From Candidatus Woesearchaeota archaeon (GTDB lineage: Archaea; Nanobdellota; Nanobdellia; SCGC-AAA011-G17; JACPNG01), in assembly GCA_016203135.1 (NCBI GenBank), contig JACQNI010000006.1:1-43937 (forward strand): a stretch of DNA of 43,937 bases, read 5' to 3'. This document shows, one piece after another, positions 9,131 to 19,447 of this stretch. A program made the translations under genes and the position numbers. Every line of letters starts with the position of its first letter. Position 1 is the first letter of the stretch. The notes beneath the pieces were generated by a model. That model made no database searches. It saw nothing but the letters and a program-made list of their open reading frames with translations, and was not told the origin of the DNA.

Positions 9131-9748
9131 TTATTTAATTGCTTCTTCGTATATTCTGCTGACTTCATCTCTATTTAGAATATTCCAGAAAGCTGATATG
9201 TATTCTGGTCTTTTATTTTGATATTTTAAATAATAGGCATGCTCCCATAAATCCAAGCCTATCAAAGATATAAAACCTTGGGATATTGGAGAGTCTTGAT
9301 TTGGGGTTGTTATTATTTCTAATTTTTTATCTTTTAAGACAAGCCAGCACCAACCAGATCCAAATAATGCCGTTGCTTTATTTGAAAATTCCTCCATGAA
9401 TTTTTCTCTGCTGCCAAATTTTTTTTCTATCGCAGCTTTTAATTTTGGACTTGGATCTGTTTTTTTTAGAGTTAATATTTTCCAGAAAAATGAATGATTT
9501 AAATGACCTCCACCATGGTTTCTGACTAAGGTTCTTATGTCTTCTGGGATTGAATTTAAATTTTTAAGCAAATCTTCAACCTTCTTTTTTTGCAATTCAG
9601 GATATTTCTCCAAGGCAGCATTTAACTTATCAACATAAGTTTGATGATGTTTTGTATAATGGATTTCCATTGTCTTTGCATCTATGAAAGGCTCTAAGGC
9701 ATTATAAGAATAGGGTAATTTTGGCAATTCATGCTTCATAATCATCAC
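9131..9748 (-). CDS. sod: Superoxide dismutase (Fe/Mn family)
   Basis: [75 protein letters not shown]. Confidence 0.96.
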   Translation of the reverse strand: MMIMKHELPKLPYSYNALEPFIDAKTMEIHYTKHHQTYVDKLNAALEKYPELQKKKVEDLLKNLNSIPEDIRTLVRNHGGGHLNHSFFWKILTLKKTDPSPKLKAAIEKKFGSREKFMEEFSNKATALFGSGWCWLVLKDKKLEIITTPNQDSPISQGFISLIGLDLWEHAYYLKYQNKRPEYISAFWNILNRDEVSRIYEEAIK

Positions 9749-9831
9749 TTATTTTTATATAAATATTGATTACTTTTATAGTTTTCTGTTTTAAGCGACA
9801 ACTTTAAATATATTTTGATTTTTAAGATTAT

Positions 9832-10188
9832 ATGAAATTCGATGAGGATATCCCAAATCCAATTGTGATTACATTTAATCCATTAGATATTCAAGATGAT
9901 GAGAACCGTTTGGTTAAAAAAGTATTTGTGGATGATATTGCAAGAACCTTATGGCTTGGGATCAGATCGAGACATATTACTGATCAATATTTTCATCAAA
10001 AATGCTTAAATTTAGCAGATAAAATTAGAAAAGATGGAGTTCCAAATTCTGATGAAGATTTAAAATCGCTTTTACATAGGTATATTGGTTATGGATATGC
10101 GTCTTTAGAATTTTCTGGTAAATTATTGCCTTATATCAAAGGGGAAAATAAATTAGAATATAAGGTAATAGAAACTGAAGATAATTGA
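9832..10188 (+). CDS. Hypothetical protein
   Basis: 118-aa ORF. Confidence 0.6.
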   Translation: MKFDEDIPNPIVITFNPLDIQDDENRLVKKVFVDDIARTLWLGIRSRHITDQYFHQKCLNLADKIRKDGVPNSDEDLKSLLHRYIGYGYASLEFSGKLLPYIKGENKLEYKVIETEDN

Positions 10189-10244
10189 TTTAACATATAG
10201 TTTGATACAAAACTTTTTAAAGTTAGTTCTCTTTGATAAATAAA

Positions 10245-13200
10245 ATGATTTTAAAAGATTTAAAACAAATAGATGAAGTAACTTGGGAGATTCCTACTAG
10301 TTTTAAGAAAGGCATGTTAGTTCCTGCTAGAATAATTGCTACAAAGAAGCTTTTTGATGCAATGGATGATGGGGTTTTTGAGCAAATCACTAATGTAGCT
10401 ATGTTACCTGGAGTTCAAAATTATGTAATAGCTATGAGTGACTCTCACTTTGGCTATGGTTTTCCTGTTGGAGGAGTTGCTGCTATGGATTTAGAAGAAG
10501 GAGTTATTTCTCCTGGCGGAATCGGTTTTGATATAAATTGTTTAGCTAAAGGATCTAGAATTTTGACAAAGCATGGATATACTAAAAAAATAGAAGAATT
10601 TGAGAAAGAGTTTTATAAAGAGAATTTAATAACAATTGATCTTAAGAAAAAAAATGAAGATTCTTCTCAACCAGTTCTTTTTATGAAAAAACCAGTAAAT
10701 AAAGAAAAGGTTTATAGATTTATTACAAAAAGTGGAAAAGAAGTAATTGTTACAGAAGATCATCCTATATATACTAAAACTGGAATGAAAATAAGCAAAG
10801 ATCTTCGAGAAGGCAATGAAATTGCAGTTTTCCCATTTGAAGGAGTCCCTTATGAAAAACCAGAAGATGATTTTTTAATTACAGAAGAAGAATTTAAAGA
10901 ATTTATTAAAGATAGAAGCTTAACTTCACAAATTCAGGTAGTTAACATTTTAAAAGAAAAGGGATTATTACCTTTAGTTAGATCTTCTGATAAGTTGCCT
11001 TATTTAATAAAACTGATTGGATTTCTAACTGGAGATGGGAATATTACCTTTACTAAAAAAACACAGAGTATATCTTTTTATGCCAATGAAGAAGATTTAG
11101 GAGATATAAGAAAAGATGTAACAGCTTTAGGATTTACACCATCAAGAATACGGGCTAGAACTAGGAAACATAGCATAAAAACTAGATATGATTTAATTGA
11201 ATTTGAGAGAACAGAATATTCTTTTACTTCAATGTCTAGTGCATTAATTTTGCTCTTAAAATTTCTTGAAGCTCCATTGGGGAAAAAAACAGAATTAGAT
11301 TTTAGAATACCAAAATGGTTATTTAAATGTCCTTTATGGCAAAAAAGACTTTATTTAGCTACTTTATTTGGAGCGGAATTATCAAGCCCTTCAACCAAGA
11401 AAAATCTTGGATATACTTTTAATACTCCCACTTTATCTATGAATAAACATGAAGATCATATCAATTCTGGTTTTGAATTTTTAAACGATATTAAAAGAAT
11501 ATTGGACGAACTTAGCATAAAGACAAGGGAGATATCAATAAGGGATGAATATGATGGTTTAACTGGGAAAACTTATAGATTACGTCTTTTTATTTCAGAC
11601 GAATCTATGCTAGACTTATATAAATATGTTAATATAGAATATAATAAAAAGAAAAGGTTTCTGGCTAATCTGGCTTTACAATATTTAACCTTAAAAAAGA
11701 AGATAATTGAAGAAAGAGTAAAGATACAGAAACAAGTAATCCTTCTTTATAATAATGGAATGAAAAGCAGCGAGATCTATGAAAAGTTTTCTTCTGAACA
11801 CATTAACAAAAGATTTTTGCAAAGATCTTTGTTTGAAGGTAGAAAGACAAGTCCTAGAATTGCTTACAATTTTATTAGCTTTAATGATTTTGTTGAGAAA
11901 TATGCTTTAAATCAATCTGGAGTAGTTTGGGATTTTATAGAGAAGAAAGAAGAAGTTCAATATTCTGATTGGGTATATGATTTTACTGTTGACAATAAAT
12001 CTCATAATTTTATTGCAAATAATTTGGTTGTATCAAATTGTGGGATGAAGATTTTAAGAACAAACTTAACAATAAAAGATGTCAAGCCAAAAATAAAAGA
12101 AATTGTTCATGAATTATTTGATTCAGTTCCTACTGGAGTTGGGGCTTCTTCAAAATTAAAATTAACAGACTCTGAAATAGATGAATTATCTAGATATGGA
12201 GTAAAGTGGTGTGTAGATAATGGATATGGATGGAAAAATGATGACAAAAAAATAGAGGAGCATGGATACATCAAATGGGCCGATCCAAGCAAAGTCAGTC
12301 AAGAAGCAAGGAATAGGGGAAGAAAACAAGTAGGAACTCTAGGAAGTGGAAATCATTACCTAGAAGTTCAATTTACAAAACCAGAATTTATTTTTGATGA
12401 AAAAATTGCTAATGGATTTGGGATTAATGGAAATGATCAGATACTTATAATGGTGCATTGTGGATCAAGAGGATTTGGGCATCAAATTGCAACTGATTAT
12501 TTAAAAATATTTGATAAGGCCATGAAAAAATATAATATTACTATTCCAGATAGGGAATTAAGTTGTGCTCCTTTGAATACTAAGGAAGGACAAGATTATG
12601 TTGGCGCAATGACTTGTGCGGCTAATTATGCCTTTGCAAATAGACAGATGATAATACATAATGTAAGAGAAGCATTTAGTAAAGTCTTTAAACAATCTGC
12701 AGAAGATATGGAAATGGAAATAATTTATGATGTTGCACATAACATTGCAAAAATTGAAAAGTATAAGGTTGATGGAAGACTAAAGGAATTATTAATACAT
12801 AGAAAAGGGGCAACCAGAAGTTTTGGACCTGGAAATGAAGAGCTATGGGGGAATTATTCTAAATATGGACAGCCAGTTATTGTAGGAGGGAGTATGGAAA
12901 CTGGATCTTATTTATTGGTTGGAACTAAGAAAGCAGAAGAGACAACTTTTGGAAGCACTTTGCATGGATCTGGAAGAACAATGTCCAGAACAAAGGCTAA
13001 AGGAATGGTAAGGGGAGATAAATTGCAAAGAGACATGGAAGAAAGGGGAATATATGTTAAGGCTGCATCAATGCCTGGATTGGCTGAAGAGGCTGGATTG
13101 GCTTACAAAGATATAAATGAGGTTGTCAAGTCTGTTGAACTAGCTGGAATTTCAAAACCTGTTGTAAAATTATCTCCTCTTGGAAATATCAAAGGCACTG

Positions 13201-13268
13201 CTGGTTTTAATATTATAAACTTGTTTTTTTTATTACTGGTTGCTTTATCTTTGATCTCAATTCTGTAA
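10245..13268 (+). CDS. rtcB: RNA-splicing ligase RtcB with in-frame intein and hydrophobic C-terminal tail
   Basis: SDSHFGYGFPVGGVAAMD, GGIGFDIN|C, GTLGSGNHYLEVQ, HCGSRGFGHQI, AHNIAKIE, HRKGATR, GTLHGSGR motifs; start moved to ATG 10245. Confidence 0.96.
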   Translation: MILKDLKQIDEVTWEIPTSFKKGMLVPARIIATKKLFDAMDDGVFEQITNVAMLPGVQNYVIAMSDSHFGYGFPVGGVAAMDLEEGVISPGGIGFDINCLAKGSRILTKHGYTKKIEEFEKEFYKENLITIDLKKKNEDSSQPVLFMKKPVNKEKVYRFITKSGKEVIVTEDHPIYTKTGMKISKDLREGNEIAVFPFEGVPYEKPEDDFLITEEEFKEFIKDRSLTSQIQVVNILKEKGLLPLVRSSDKLPYLIKLIGFLTGDGNITFTKKTQSISFYANEEDLGDIRKDVTALGFTPSRIRARTRKHSIKTRYDLIEFERTEYSFTSMSSALILLLKFLEAPLGKKTELDFRIPKWLFKCPLWQKRLYLATLFGAELSSPSTKKNLGYTFNTPTLSMNKHEDHINSGFEFLNDIKRILDELSIKTREISIRDEYDGLTGKTYRLRLFISDESMLDLYKYVNIEYNKKKRFLANLALQYLTLKKKIIEERVKIQKQVILLYNNGMKSSEIYEKFSSEHINKRFLQRSLFEGRKTSPRIAYNFISFNDFVEKYALNQSGVVWDFIEKKEEVQYSDWVYDFTVDNKSHNFIANNLVVSNCGMKILRTNLTIKDVKPKIKEIVHELFDSVPTGVGASSKLKLTDSEIDELSRYGVKWCVDNGYGWKNDDKKIEEHGYIKWADPSKVSQEARNRGRKQVGTLGSGNHYLEVQFTKPEFIFDEKIANGFGINGNDQILIMVHCGSRGFGHQIATDYLKIFDKAMKKYNITIPDRELSCAPLNTKEGQDYVGAMTCAANYAFANRQMIIHNVREAFSKVFKQSAEDMEMEIIYDVAHNIAKIEKYKVDGRLKELLIHRKGATRSFGPGNEELWGNYSKYGQPVIVGGSMETGSYLLVGTKKAEETTFGSTLHGSGRTMSRTKAKGMVRGDKLQRDMEERGIYVKAASMPGLAEEAGLAYKDINEVVKSVELAGISKPVVKLSPLGNIKGTAGFNIINLFFLLLVALSLISIL
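10539..12038 (+). mobile_element. RtcB intein (500 aa) with LAGLIDADG-type homing endonuclease region
   Basis: Extein DIN|CLAKGSRIL...FIANNLVVSN|CGMKIL; TEDHPIYT block B; LIGFLTGDGNITF; in frame with RtcB. Confidence 0.93.
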
Positions 13269-13322
13269 CTTTATAGTGATAATAAAAGAAAAGTTTATAA
13301 ATTAAATTATATTGCTTGTAAA

Positions 13323-13787
13323 ATGATTAAAAAAGTCAAAAAGCCACATGTTTGGTATAAACCAATTAGTCGATTATATGCTAGTGCTTTAGATGAAAAA
13401 CTTTTTGGATTAGCCTATTTGAAGCCGATACATGAATTAGTTGATAGAACAATTTTTAGTGGATTGGAGGAGACTCTTACGCCTGATTTTTATAGGAGTT
13501 TAGTGAAAACTGCAATGGAGAAAGCAGGCTACCCATTAGAACTTTCAGATGAAGTATCTAATCTAGTGGCTAAATATATTGAGAATAATTTTTCTAATGA
13601 GATGTTTTTTATAGGAAGTAGATCAGAACATAAACCATCGAGAGAAGAACTTGTTAAGTTATTTGAAGAAAATTATGGAAATATAACCGCTATGTCAAAG
13701 TCATTAGGAACTAATAGGGTAGCTATATATAAATTGTTAAAAGACCATGGAATTAATCTTAAGAGACTAAAAACTGTGAATAGATAG
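13323..13787 (+). CDS. Hypothetical protein with C-terminal Fis/NtrC-type HTH
   Basis: EELVKLFEENYGNITAMSKSLGTNRVAIYKLLKDHGI. Confidence 0.65.
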   Translation: MIKKVKKPHVWYKPISRLYASALDEKLFGLAYLKPIHELVDRTIFSGLEETLTPDFYRSLVKTAMEKAGYPLELSDEVSNLVAKYIENNFSNEMFFIGSRSEHKPSREELVKLFEENYGNITAMSKSLGTNRVAIYKLLKDHGINLKRLKTVNR

Positions 13788-13898
13788 GTAAAATAAAATG
13801 ATTGGCTTATTTCTATTGTTAACATAGATATATTTTAATATTAAATAAATTTAGCCTAATATAGAAAGCCTTTTAAGATTAATAGTTATTTTTTTTCT

Positions 13899-14330
13899 AT
13901 GGAACAAGGATATAAATTTTTAGAGGATGAAGCAACAGCAGACATAGCTTTTGAGGCTAATGGGAAAGACTTGAATGAATTATTTGAAAACTGTTGTTTA
14001 GCTGTTACTGAGATAATGGTTGATCTAAATGATGTAAATCCGATAATAAGGAAGGAATCAAAAAAAAGCAATGAAAGCATAGAAGACTTGCTTTATGATT
14101 TATTATCTGAGGTTGTTACTTTAAAAGACTCTGAGTCTTTATTGTTCAGGCAGTTTATTATTAGAATCAACAAAGAAGGAAATAAATATGTTATGAATGC
14201 TGCATTTTATGGAGAACAAATAAGCAATGAAATGAATTTAAAAATAGATGTCAAGGCAATAACTCTGCATGAATTTAACATCAAGAAAGAAGAAAAATTA
14301 TGGAAGGCGCATATAATTGTTGATATCTAG
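13899..14330 (+). CDS. Archease
   Basis: YKFLEDEATADIAFEANGKDLNELFENC, LLYDLLSEVV, VKAITLHEF, WKAHIIVDI. Confidence 0.93.
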   Translation: MEQGYKFLEDEATADIAFEANGKDLNELFENCCLAVTEIMVDLNDVNPIIRKESKKSNESIEDLLYDLLSEVVTLKDSESLLFRQFIIRINKEGNKYVMNAAFYGEQISNEMNLKIDVKAITLHEFNIKKEEKLWKAHIIVDI

Positions 14331-14731
14331 TTTCTCCAGATCCATATCCTTACAATTTTAGGTTGCTGGTTTTCTAATGTTGAAGTTATAAATACATCTG
14401 TAAGATAAACAGACCTGTCAAAAGGAGTATCTGCAAGGCAGTTTGTTGTCTCGCATATCTTGAACGTATGATCAAAACCAGCTGGAATATTATTTGATAT
14501 TGTATTTTTAATCAAATCTGAATTTTCACATAATGGATTATTTATAACGCAATCCCTAATCAGTTCATTGCTTGAGATTTCTTTTATTATAAAATTTTGG
14601 GCGTTTTTAACTACAGGAGGGGTTTTAGGATCTTCAATGCTTCTGTCTGGAATTATTGTATAAATAAATACAAGTATGGCAACTATTGCTATAACAGCTT
14701 CTAGAGTTTTAATATAGGCTTTTTTATCCAT
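14327..14731 (-). CDS. Pilin-like / type IV pilus operon membrane protein
   Basis: Short N-terminal leader plus single TM (KTLEAVIAIVAILVFIYTII); last gene of pilus-like operon. Confidence 0.65.
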   Translation of the reverse strand: MDKKAYIKTLEAVIAIVAILVFIYTIIPDRSIEDPKTPPVVKNAQNFIIKEISSNELIRDCVINNPLCENSDLIKNTISNNIPAGFDHTFKICETTNCLADTPFDRSVYLTDVFITSTLENQQPKIVRIWIWRN

Positions 14732-14732
14732 G

Positions 14733-15500
14733 TTACCAGACTCTAAAGTTAATTACTACTTCTTTTTTAGTGCCATCTTTAAGCAATATTGTATCTTTTA
14801 TATCCTTAACAAAAATATTTTCCTCATCTGGATCTGATGTCTTAAATATATAAATGATGTCGCTTTCCTGATAATTAAAGCTTGCAGAATCTATAACATT
14901 GATCATTAGCCCGTTTGTTTCTGGATAATTAAATCTTTTTCTTAGGTCTGTTTCTTGTTTTAGGAGATCTAGTTTTTCTTGATTTATACCGCTTATTGTT
15001 TCTACTGTACCAAATTTATAATTGAATTGGTTATTTGACTCTTGTAAAATAATTCTTTGATCTTGGCTGACTGGCAAATTGTCATAATTTGCATCTTGCA
15101 TATATAATAACCAAAATAAATTTTTAAAATTATTTCCTTTTATTGCCACATCAAAATTCATGTTGCTATTTGCATTCAAATTAAGATCAAATGGAACTTG
15201 ACTATTATCTTTATCTGTTAATGTAAAATCTTCTTCATTGCCTGTAAATGGAAAATTATTATTAAAAATAATTTGGAATTTGTAATTGCCATCTGAACTT
15301 GAAGTATTAATGAATAAAGGTGTTTTTTCTAGGTCATGATAGGTATAGTCTTTGAATCCGCTTTCTAGAATAGTCAATAAAATAGTTCTGTCTGAGGTTT
15401 CTTCAAGGCCAGGCTGTACAAATATGAGCAATGACATTATATATATGATGAATATGCCCATGCTTATTGCCCAGTCAATATGGGAAGCTCCTTTACTCAT
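14733..15500 (-). CDS. Pilus-operon single-TM extracytoplasmic protein
   Basis: MSKGASHIDWAISMGIFIIYIMSLLIF N-terminus; operon context. Confidence 0.65.
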   Translation of the reverse strand: MSKGASHIDWAISMGIFIIYIMSLLIFVQPGLEETSDRTILLTILESGFKDYTYHDLEKTPLFINTSSSDGNYKFQIIFNNNFPFTGNEEDFTLTDKDNSQVPFDLNLNANSNMNFDVAIKGNNFKNLFWLLYMQDANYDNLPVSQDQRIILQESNNQFNYKFGTVETISGINQEKLDLLKQETDLRKRFNYPETNGLMINVIDSASFNYQESDIIYIFKTSDPDEENIFVKDIKDTILLKDGTKKEVVINFRVW

Positions 15501-16345
15501 TATATGCCTCCTTTTACTGTTGTAATAACCAATGTTGCTATCGTTATTAAATATATTGAATGCAACAAGCCTTGTTTTAATGTACCTTCTGAAAATTTGC
15601 CTATCATTATCCCTGTGAAAAAACCTTCTATTATAACAAGACCAAAGAAAATGTTATCAAGACTTATTGGCTCAGAAGAACCTATTACTCCTTCTTTTAG
15701 ACCTATGCCTGCTAGACCTCCGGCTAATCCAGTTTTGTTTAATTCTGGAAATAATTTTAGCTGCAAAACCAGCATCACTATTATAAAAACAAAAAAGACA
15801 ATATAGCCCTGGACTATTTGGGGATGAACACTTGCTTTTCTTTCTTCTTTTATTTTTTTTATATTAAGAACAGATTCTGTTACTGAGTCAAGAACATTTT
15901 CTATATCTCCTCCTGACCTTTCAGCTTCCATTACTATTGAAATAGATCTTTTTATTACAGGGCTTTTTGTATTATTTCCAAAGTTAAATAATGCCTCTTG
16001 AATAGGAATGCCCCATTCAATCTGATTTGCTAATTTTTTAACATAAGGACTTAAACCTCCGAAATCTCCCCTTGCTGTTTCTATTATTGCTGTTGGTATA
16101 GGAATTCCAGATTTTACTGTACTGACAAGGGTTCTTACAAATTCTAAAAACTTGGTTTCTATTTCTTTTTGCCTGTTCATTTCTTTTAGGAAGTCAAGCC
16201 AGAACTGAAGCCAGCTTATGCTTATTGCCAATACTATTAATGAAAAGAACCATCTTGTTTTCATGAAATATAAAAAATCTAGAAGCAAGATAATTAATCC
16301 TATTGAAATTCCCATCAAATATATTTTTCTGAATTTAAGCTTCAT
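15500..16345 (-). CDS. Type II/IV secretion F-domain protein (TadC/FlaJ-like)
   Basis: T2SF-like SGIPIPTAI...GIPIQEALFNF...SGGDIENVLDSV plus TM segments. Confidence 0.8.
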   Translation of the reverse strand: MKLKFRKIYLMGISIGLIILLLDFLYFMKTRWFFSLIVLAISISWLQFWLDFLKEMNRQKEIETKFLEFVRTLVSTVKSGIPIPTAIIETARGDFGGLSPYVKKLANQIEWGIPIQEALFNFGNNTKSPVIKRSISIVMEAERSGGDIENVLDSVTESVLNIKKIKEERKASVHPQIVQGYIVFFVFIIVMLVLQLKLFPELNKTGLAGGLAGIGLKEGVIGSSEPISLDNIFFGLVIIEGFFTGIMIGKFSEGTLKQGLLHSIYLITIATLVITTVKGGI

Positions 16346-16346
16346 T

Positions 16347-17636
16347 TTAATCTTTTAACTGAACTGAATTTAAAAACAATAAAAATGCCCCGTTTAATAA
16401 TGGAATAACAAAATATGTTCCGGCTATTGCAAGGGATCTTATACTAAATCCAAATATTTTGCCTCCTAATAGCTGAATTATAGCTAATGTAACAAAGAAT
16501 AGCAAAGGGGCTGCTATCAATATTCCTGTATAGATATCTGAGTAAGTGCTTATTGCTTCTATGTATTTTTTTCTTTCTAGTTTGTATGTCTCCATCAAGT
16601 CAGATGATTTTGCATTTAGATATTCTTTTAGGCTTCCTCCTGATTCTGTTGTAGAAACTATACCCATTAATAATTCAGCAAAAGGCTTTGAAGGGGTTGT
16701 TGAAGCGACGTTTTTTAATGCGGTATTTAGATCATAACCCATTAGATTAACATAATTAATTATTTTTTTTATTTCCCCTTTAAGGCCTTCATATTCCTCT
16801 GAATTTAAGACCATGTTGAACATTGCAATTGGCTGTGCACCTGAAGCAGAGACAGCGGCCATGTGCATAACAACAAATGGAAGATCATCTTTTATCTTGC
16901 GCTTTTTATTGTTTAATGACAAGTATGGATAGTAATACATTGCTGAAAAAACAGATATTGAAAACAATATTGAAGCTAACAATGAGGTTAATACAGAAAT
17001 AATTATGTTGCCTTTTATTATAATGCTGAAGATTATGGCTGAAACTATAAAAGATATCAGGCTTGAAAAAATCATTGAGCTTACATATGTCTTAGACAAA
17101 ATCCTGACATCGGATGACTTTAATGATGAAAGCAGATTTTCAAAGAAATTTGGGAACTTGTTTATTAAATTTAGACTTTGTTTTTCGAATATGTGATTTG
17201 ATATTTTTCCATAAAGATTTGTTTCATATATGGTATATTCTTTTACTTCTACATTTTTTTTATCTTTTAAACCTGAAATAACTTCCTTAAGATATTCTGA
17301 ATCAATGCCAGCATAATCTGGCTTTTGTTTTAAACTTAGGCTTGACTTAACATCTGGGGAGATATGATTAAAAAGAGAAGTATTTTTTCTTTCTATTTCA
17401 CTAATTAGATCAAGAACTTTATTATTGTAAAATCTTACAAGGTCTTCTTTTTTATAACCCTTAAGGACTTTATCCAGTAATGCTTTGTATGACTCTTTGC
17501 TTATTTCTTTTTTCTTAAGCTTATTGTTTAAATCTTCTATATACGCTTGTAATTTAACCCTATAATTATTGTACTTATTTGCTTCTTCTGACAAGGATAT
17601 TATTTCCTTGCATGTATTCCTTAGATCATTTAGCAT
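16347..17636 (-). CDS. Second type II/IV secretion F-domain protein (TadC/FlaJ-like)
   Basis: DDLPFVVMHMAAVSASGAQPIAMF...GYDLNTALKNVASTTPSKPFAELLMGIVSTTESGGSLKEYL. Confidence 0.88.
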   Translation of the reverse strand: MLNDLRNTCKEIISLSEEANKYNNYRVKLQAYIEDLNNKLKKKEISKESYKALLDKVLKGYKKEDLVRFYNNKVLDLISEIERKNTSLFNHISPDVKSSLSLKQKPDYAGIDSEYLKEVISGLKDKKNVEVKEYTIYETNLYGKISNHIFEKQSLNLINKFPNFFENLLSSLKSSDVRILSKTYVSSMIFSSLISFIVSAIIFSIIIKGNIIISVLTSLLASILFSISVFSAMYYYPYLSLNNKKRKIKDDLPFVVMHMAAVSASGAQPIAMFNMVLNSEEYEGLKGEIKKIINYVNLMGYDLNTALKNVASTTPSKPFAELLMGIVSTTESGGSLKEYLNAKSSDLMETYKLERKKYIEAISTYSDIYTGILIAAPLLFFVTLAIIQLLGGKIFGFSIRSLAIAGTYFVIPLLNGAFLLFLNSVQLKD

Positions 17637-17811
17637 TTTTATCTGAATCTATTAATTCTTTTATCTCCTTATCATTATCTTGGATCAAAGAATGAATTTT
17701 TCTTTCTAATTCAATTATCTTTTTCTTATTCTTTTTTTTATCCAGCAGGCCTTCAAGGGAATAAGAAATTTCTATGATAGTTTTAGAGTTCTGCTTTATT
17801 CCATCAAACAT
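17626..17811 (-). CDS. Small Lys-rich operon protein
   Basis: 61-aa ORF packed between ATPase and TadC genes, same strand, overlaps next gene. Confidence 0.5.
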   Translation of the reverse strand: MFDGIKQNSKTIIEISYSLEGLLDKKKNKKKIIELERKIHSLIQDNDKEIKELIDSDKNAK

Positions 17812-17812
17812 T

Positions 17813-19402
17813 TTACTCTATTCCAAATTTTTTTAAAATATATTTTGGATCCTTGTAATATAGATTTATGACTTCACTGACTTCTTTAAATCCAAACATG
17901 TGATTTTGATACATCTTTAAAAGCAAAATGGTTCTTCTTCTAAATTCATTCTTTAAGTTTTGCACAGGAATGCCTTTTTCTTTTGATATTTTATCAAACA
18001 TTTTGTTATTTGGATCAAAGTAAAATTTGTCCTTGATTGGATCCCTGAAGAAAGACCTGTTTTTTCCTATACTTTCCTTTCCCACTTTAAGTATTTCATC
18101 AATTTCATATATTTTTCTGGCTGAAGATCCCTCTTGTTTTACTTCCCCTATTATTATAACAGCGTCTAAAGATTCTATTAATGCTGGGGATAAATTTATC
18201 GGCTCTGTCTCAAGTCTTCGCACCATTGATTCTACTGATTCTGCGTGCATTGTAGCCATTGTTGGGTGTCCAGAGCTTGCTCCTTGAAACAATACAAAGG
18301 CTTCTTCTCCCCTTATTTCTCCAACAATAACATAATCAGGCCTTTGCCTAAAACTTTCCTTTAATAGATCAAAAAGACTCACTTCGCCATGTTTTTGGCC
18401 TAGGATATTTGACAAGCCAAAACCCATTCTTGCAACACTTGGTAGCCAGTTTTTATGCATCAATTGTATTTCTCTTGTATCTTCTATTGAAACTATTCTT
18501 GAAGATGGCTGAATAAAAAAGGCAATGGCATTAAGAAGGGTGGTTTTACCGCTTCCTGTACCACCGATGACCATTATGTTTGATTGGTTTTCTATTAATA
18601 TCCAGATATAAGCCAGGATTTCTGGAGAGGCTGTTCTGAATTCTATAAGTTTTATTGGAGTCCAGGGTTCTCGAGTAAATTTTCTAATGCTAAATGTAGG
18701 ACCTCTTGAAGATATGTCTTCTGAATATGTTGCGTTAGTCCTAGATCCGTCTGGTAGTACTCCGTCTAACAATGGATTTGCATAGGAGACATACTTCCCG
18801 CATTTTTGGGCTAATTTTTCTACAAAACCTCGAAGCTTATTATTGTCTTCAAAGGAAATATTTGTCCTTATATTCCTGAATTTTCTATGAACTATATAGA
18901 TAGGAAACTTTGCACCATTGCATTCTATATCTTCAATGTAATAATCCTTAAGCAGGGACTCAATTTCATTCATACCAACAAAATCTCTATAAATATAATA
19001 CATTATTTTTATCAAAGATTCTTTGCTTATTTTTATTCCTAATTCGTTTAACAAAACATTGACATTTTTTTCCAAGTAACCTATTATTGCTTCTACACTA
19101 TTTATGCCAACTAAACTTATATTGATAAGCTCTTTAATTCCGGTTTCTAATTTTTTTAATATATCTTTTTCAGCATCACTCAACATTGGCTCTTCTACAG
19201 AATAAACAAGTTCGCTGCTTTCATGATCCCAGTATATATGGGCATAGGTATAGGGGGGAAGTAGAGGATATTTTAGATCAATTTTTGTCTTGTCTTGGAA
19301 TTCAGGAAGGTCTATAATCTGCGGATTTAAATCTATTTTAAACTCTGTTATTATCTCGGTTTTTTCATCTTCTTTTTTTTTAAATAGACTAAGTAATTTC
19401 AT
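17813..19402 (-). CDS. Type II/IV secretion system ATPase (FlaI/TadA-like)
   Basis: GGTGSGKTTLLNAIAFF Walker A, RPDYVIVGEIRGEEAFVLFQGASSGHPTMATMHAES. Confidence 0.95.
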   Translation of the reverse strand: MKLLSLFKKKEDEKTEIITEFKIDLNPQIIDLPEFQDKTKIDLKYPLLPPYTYAHIYWDHESSELVYSVEEPMLSDAEKDILKKLETGIKELINISLVGINSVEAIIGYLEKNVNVLLNELGIKISKESLIKIMYYIYRDFVGMNEIESLLKDYYIEDIECNGAKFPIYIVHRKFRNIRTNISFEDNNKLRGFVEKLAQKCGKYVSYANPLLDGVLPDGSRTNATYSEDISSRGPTFSIRKFTREPWTPIKLIEFRTASPEILAYIWILIENQSNIMVIGGTGSGKTTLLNAIAFFIQPSSRIVSIEDTREIQLMHKNWLPSVARMGFGLSNILGQKHGEVSLFDLLKESFRQRPDYVIVGEIRGEEAFVLFQGASSGHPTMATMHAESVESMVRRLETEPINLSPALIESLDAVIIIGEVKQEGSSARKIYEIDEILKVGKESIGKNRSFFRDPIKDKFYFDPNNKMFDKISKEKGIPVQNLKNEFRRRTILLLKMYQNHMFGFKEVSEVINLYYKDPKYILKKFGIE

Positions 19403-19447
19403 ATTCCCCTTTTAAAGAAAAAAGCAGTTGATTACTTAAATAGCTTT

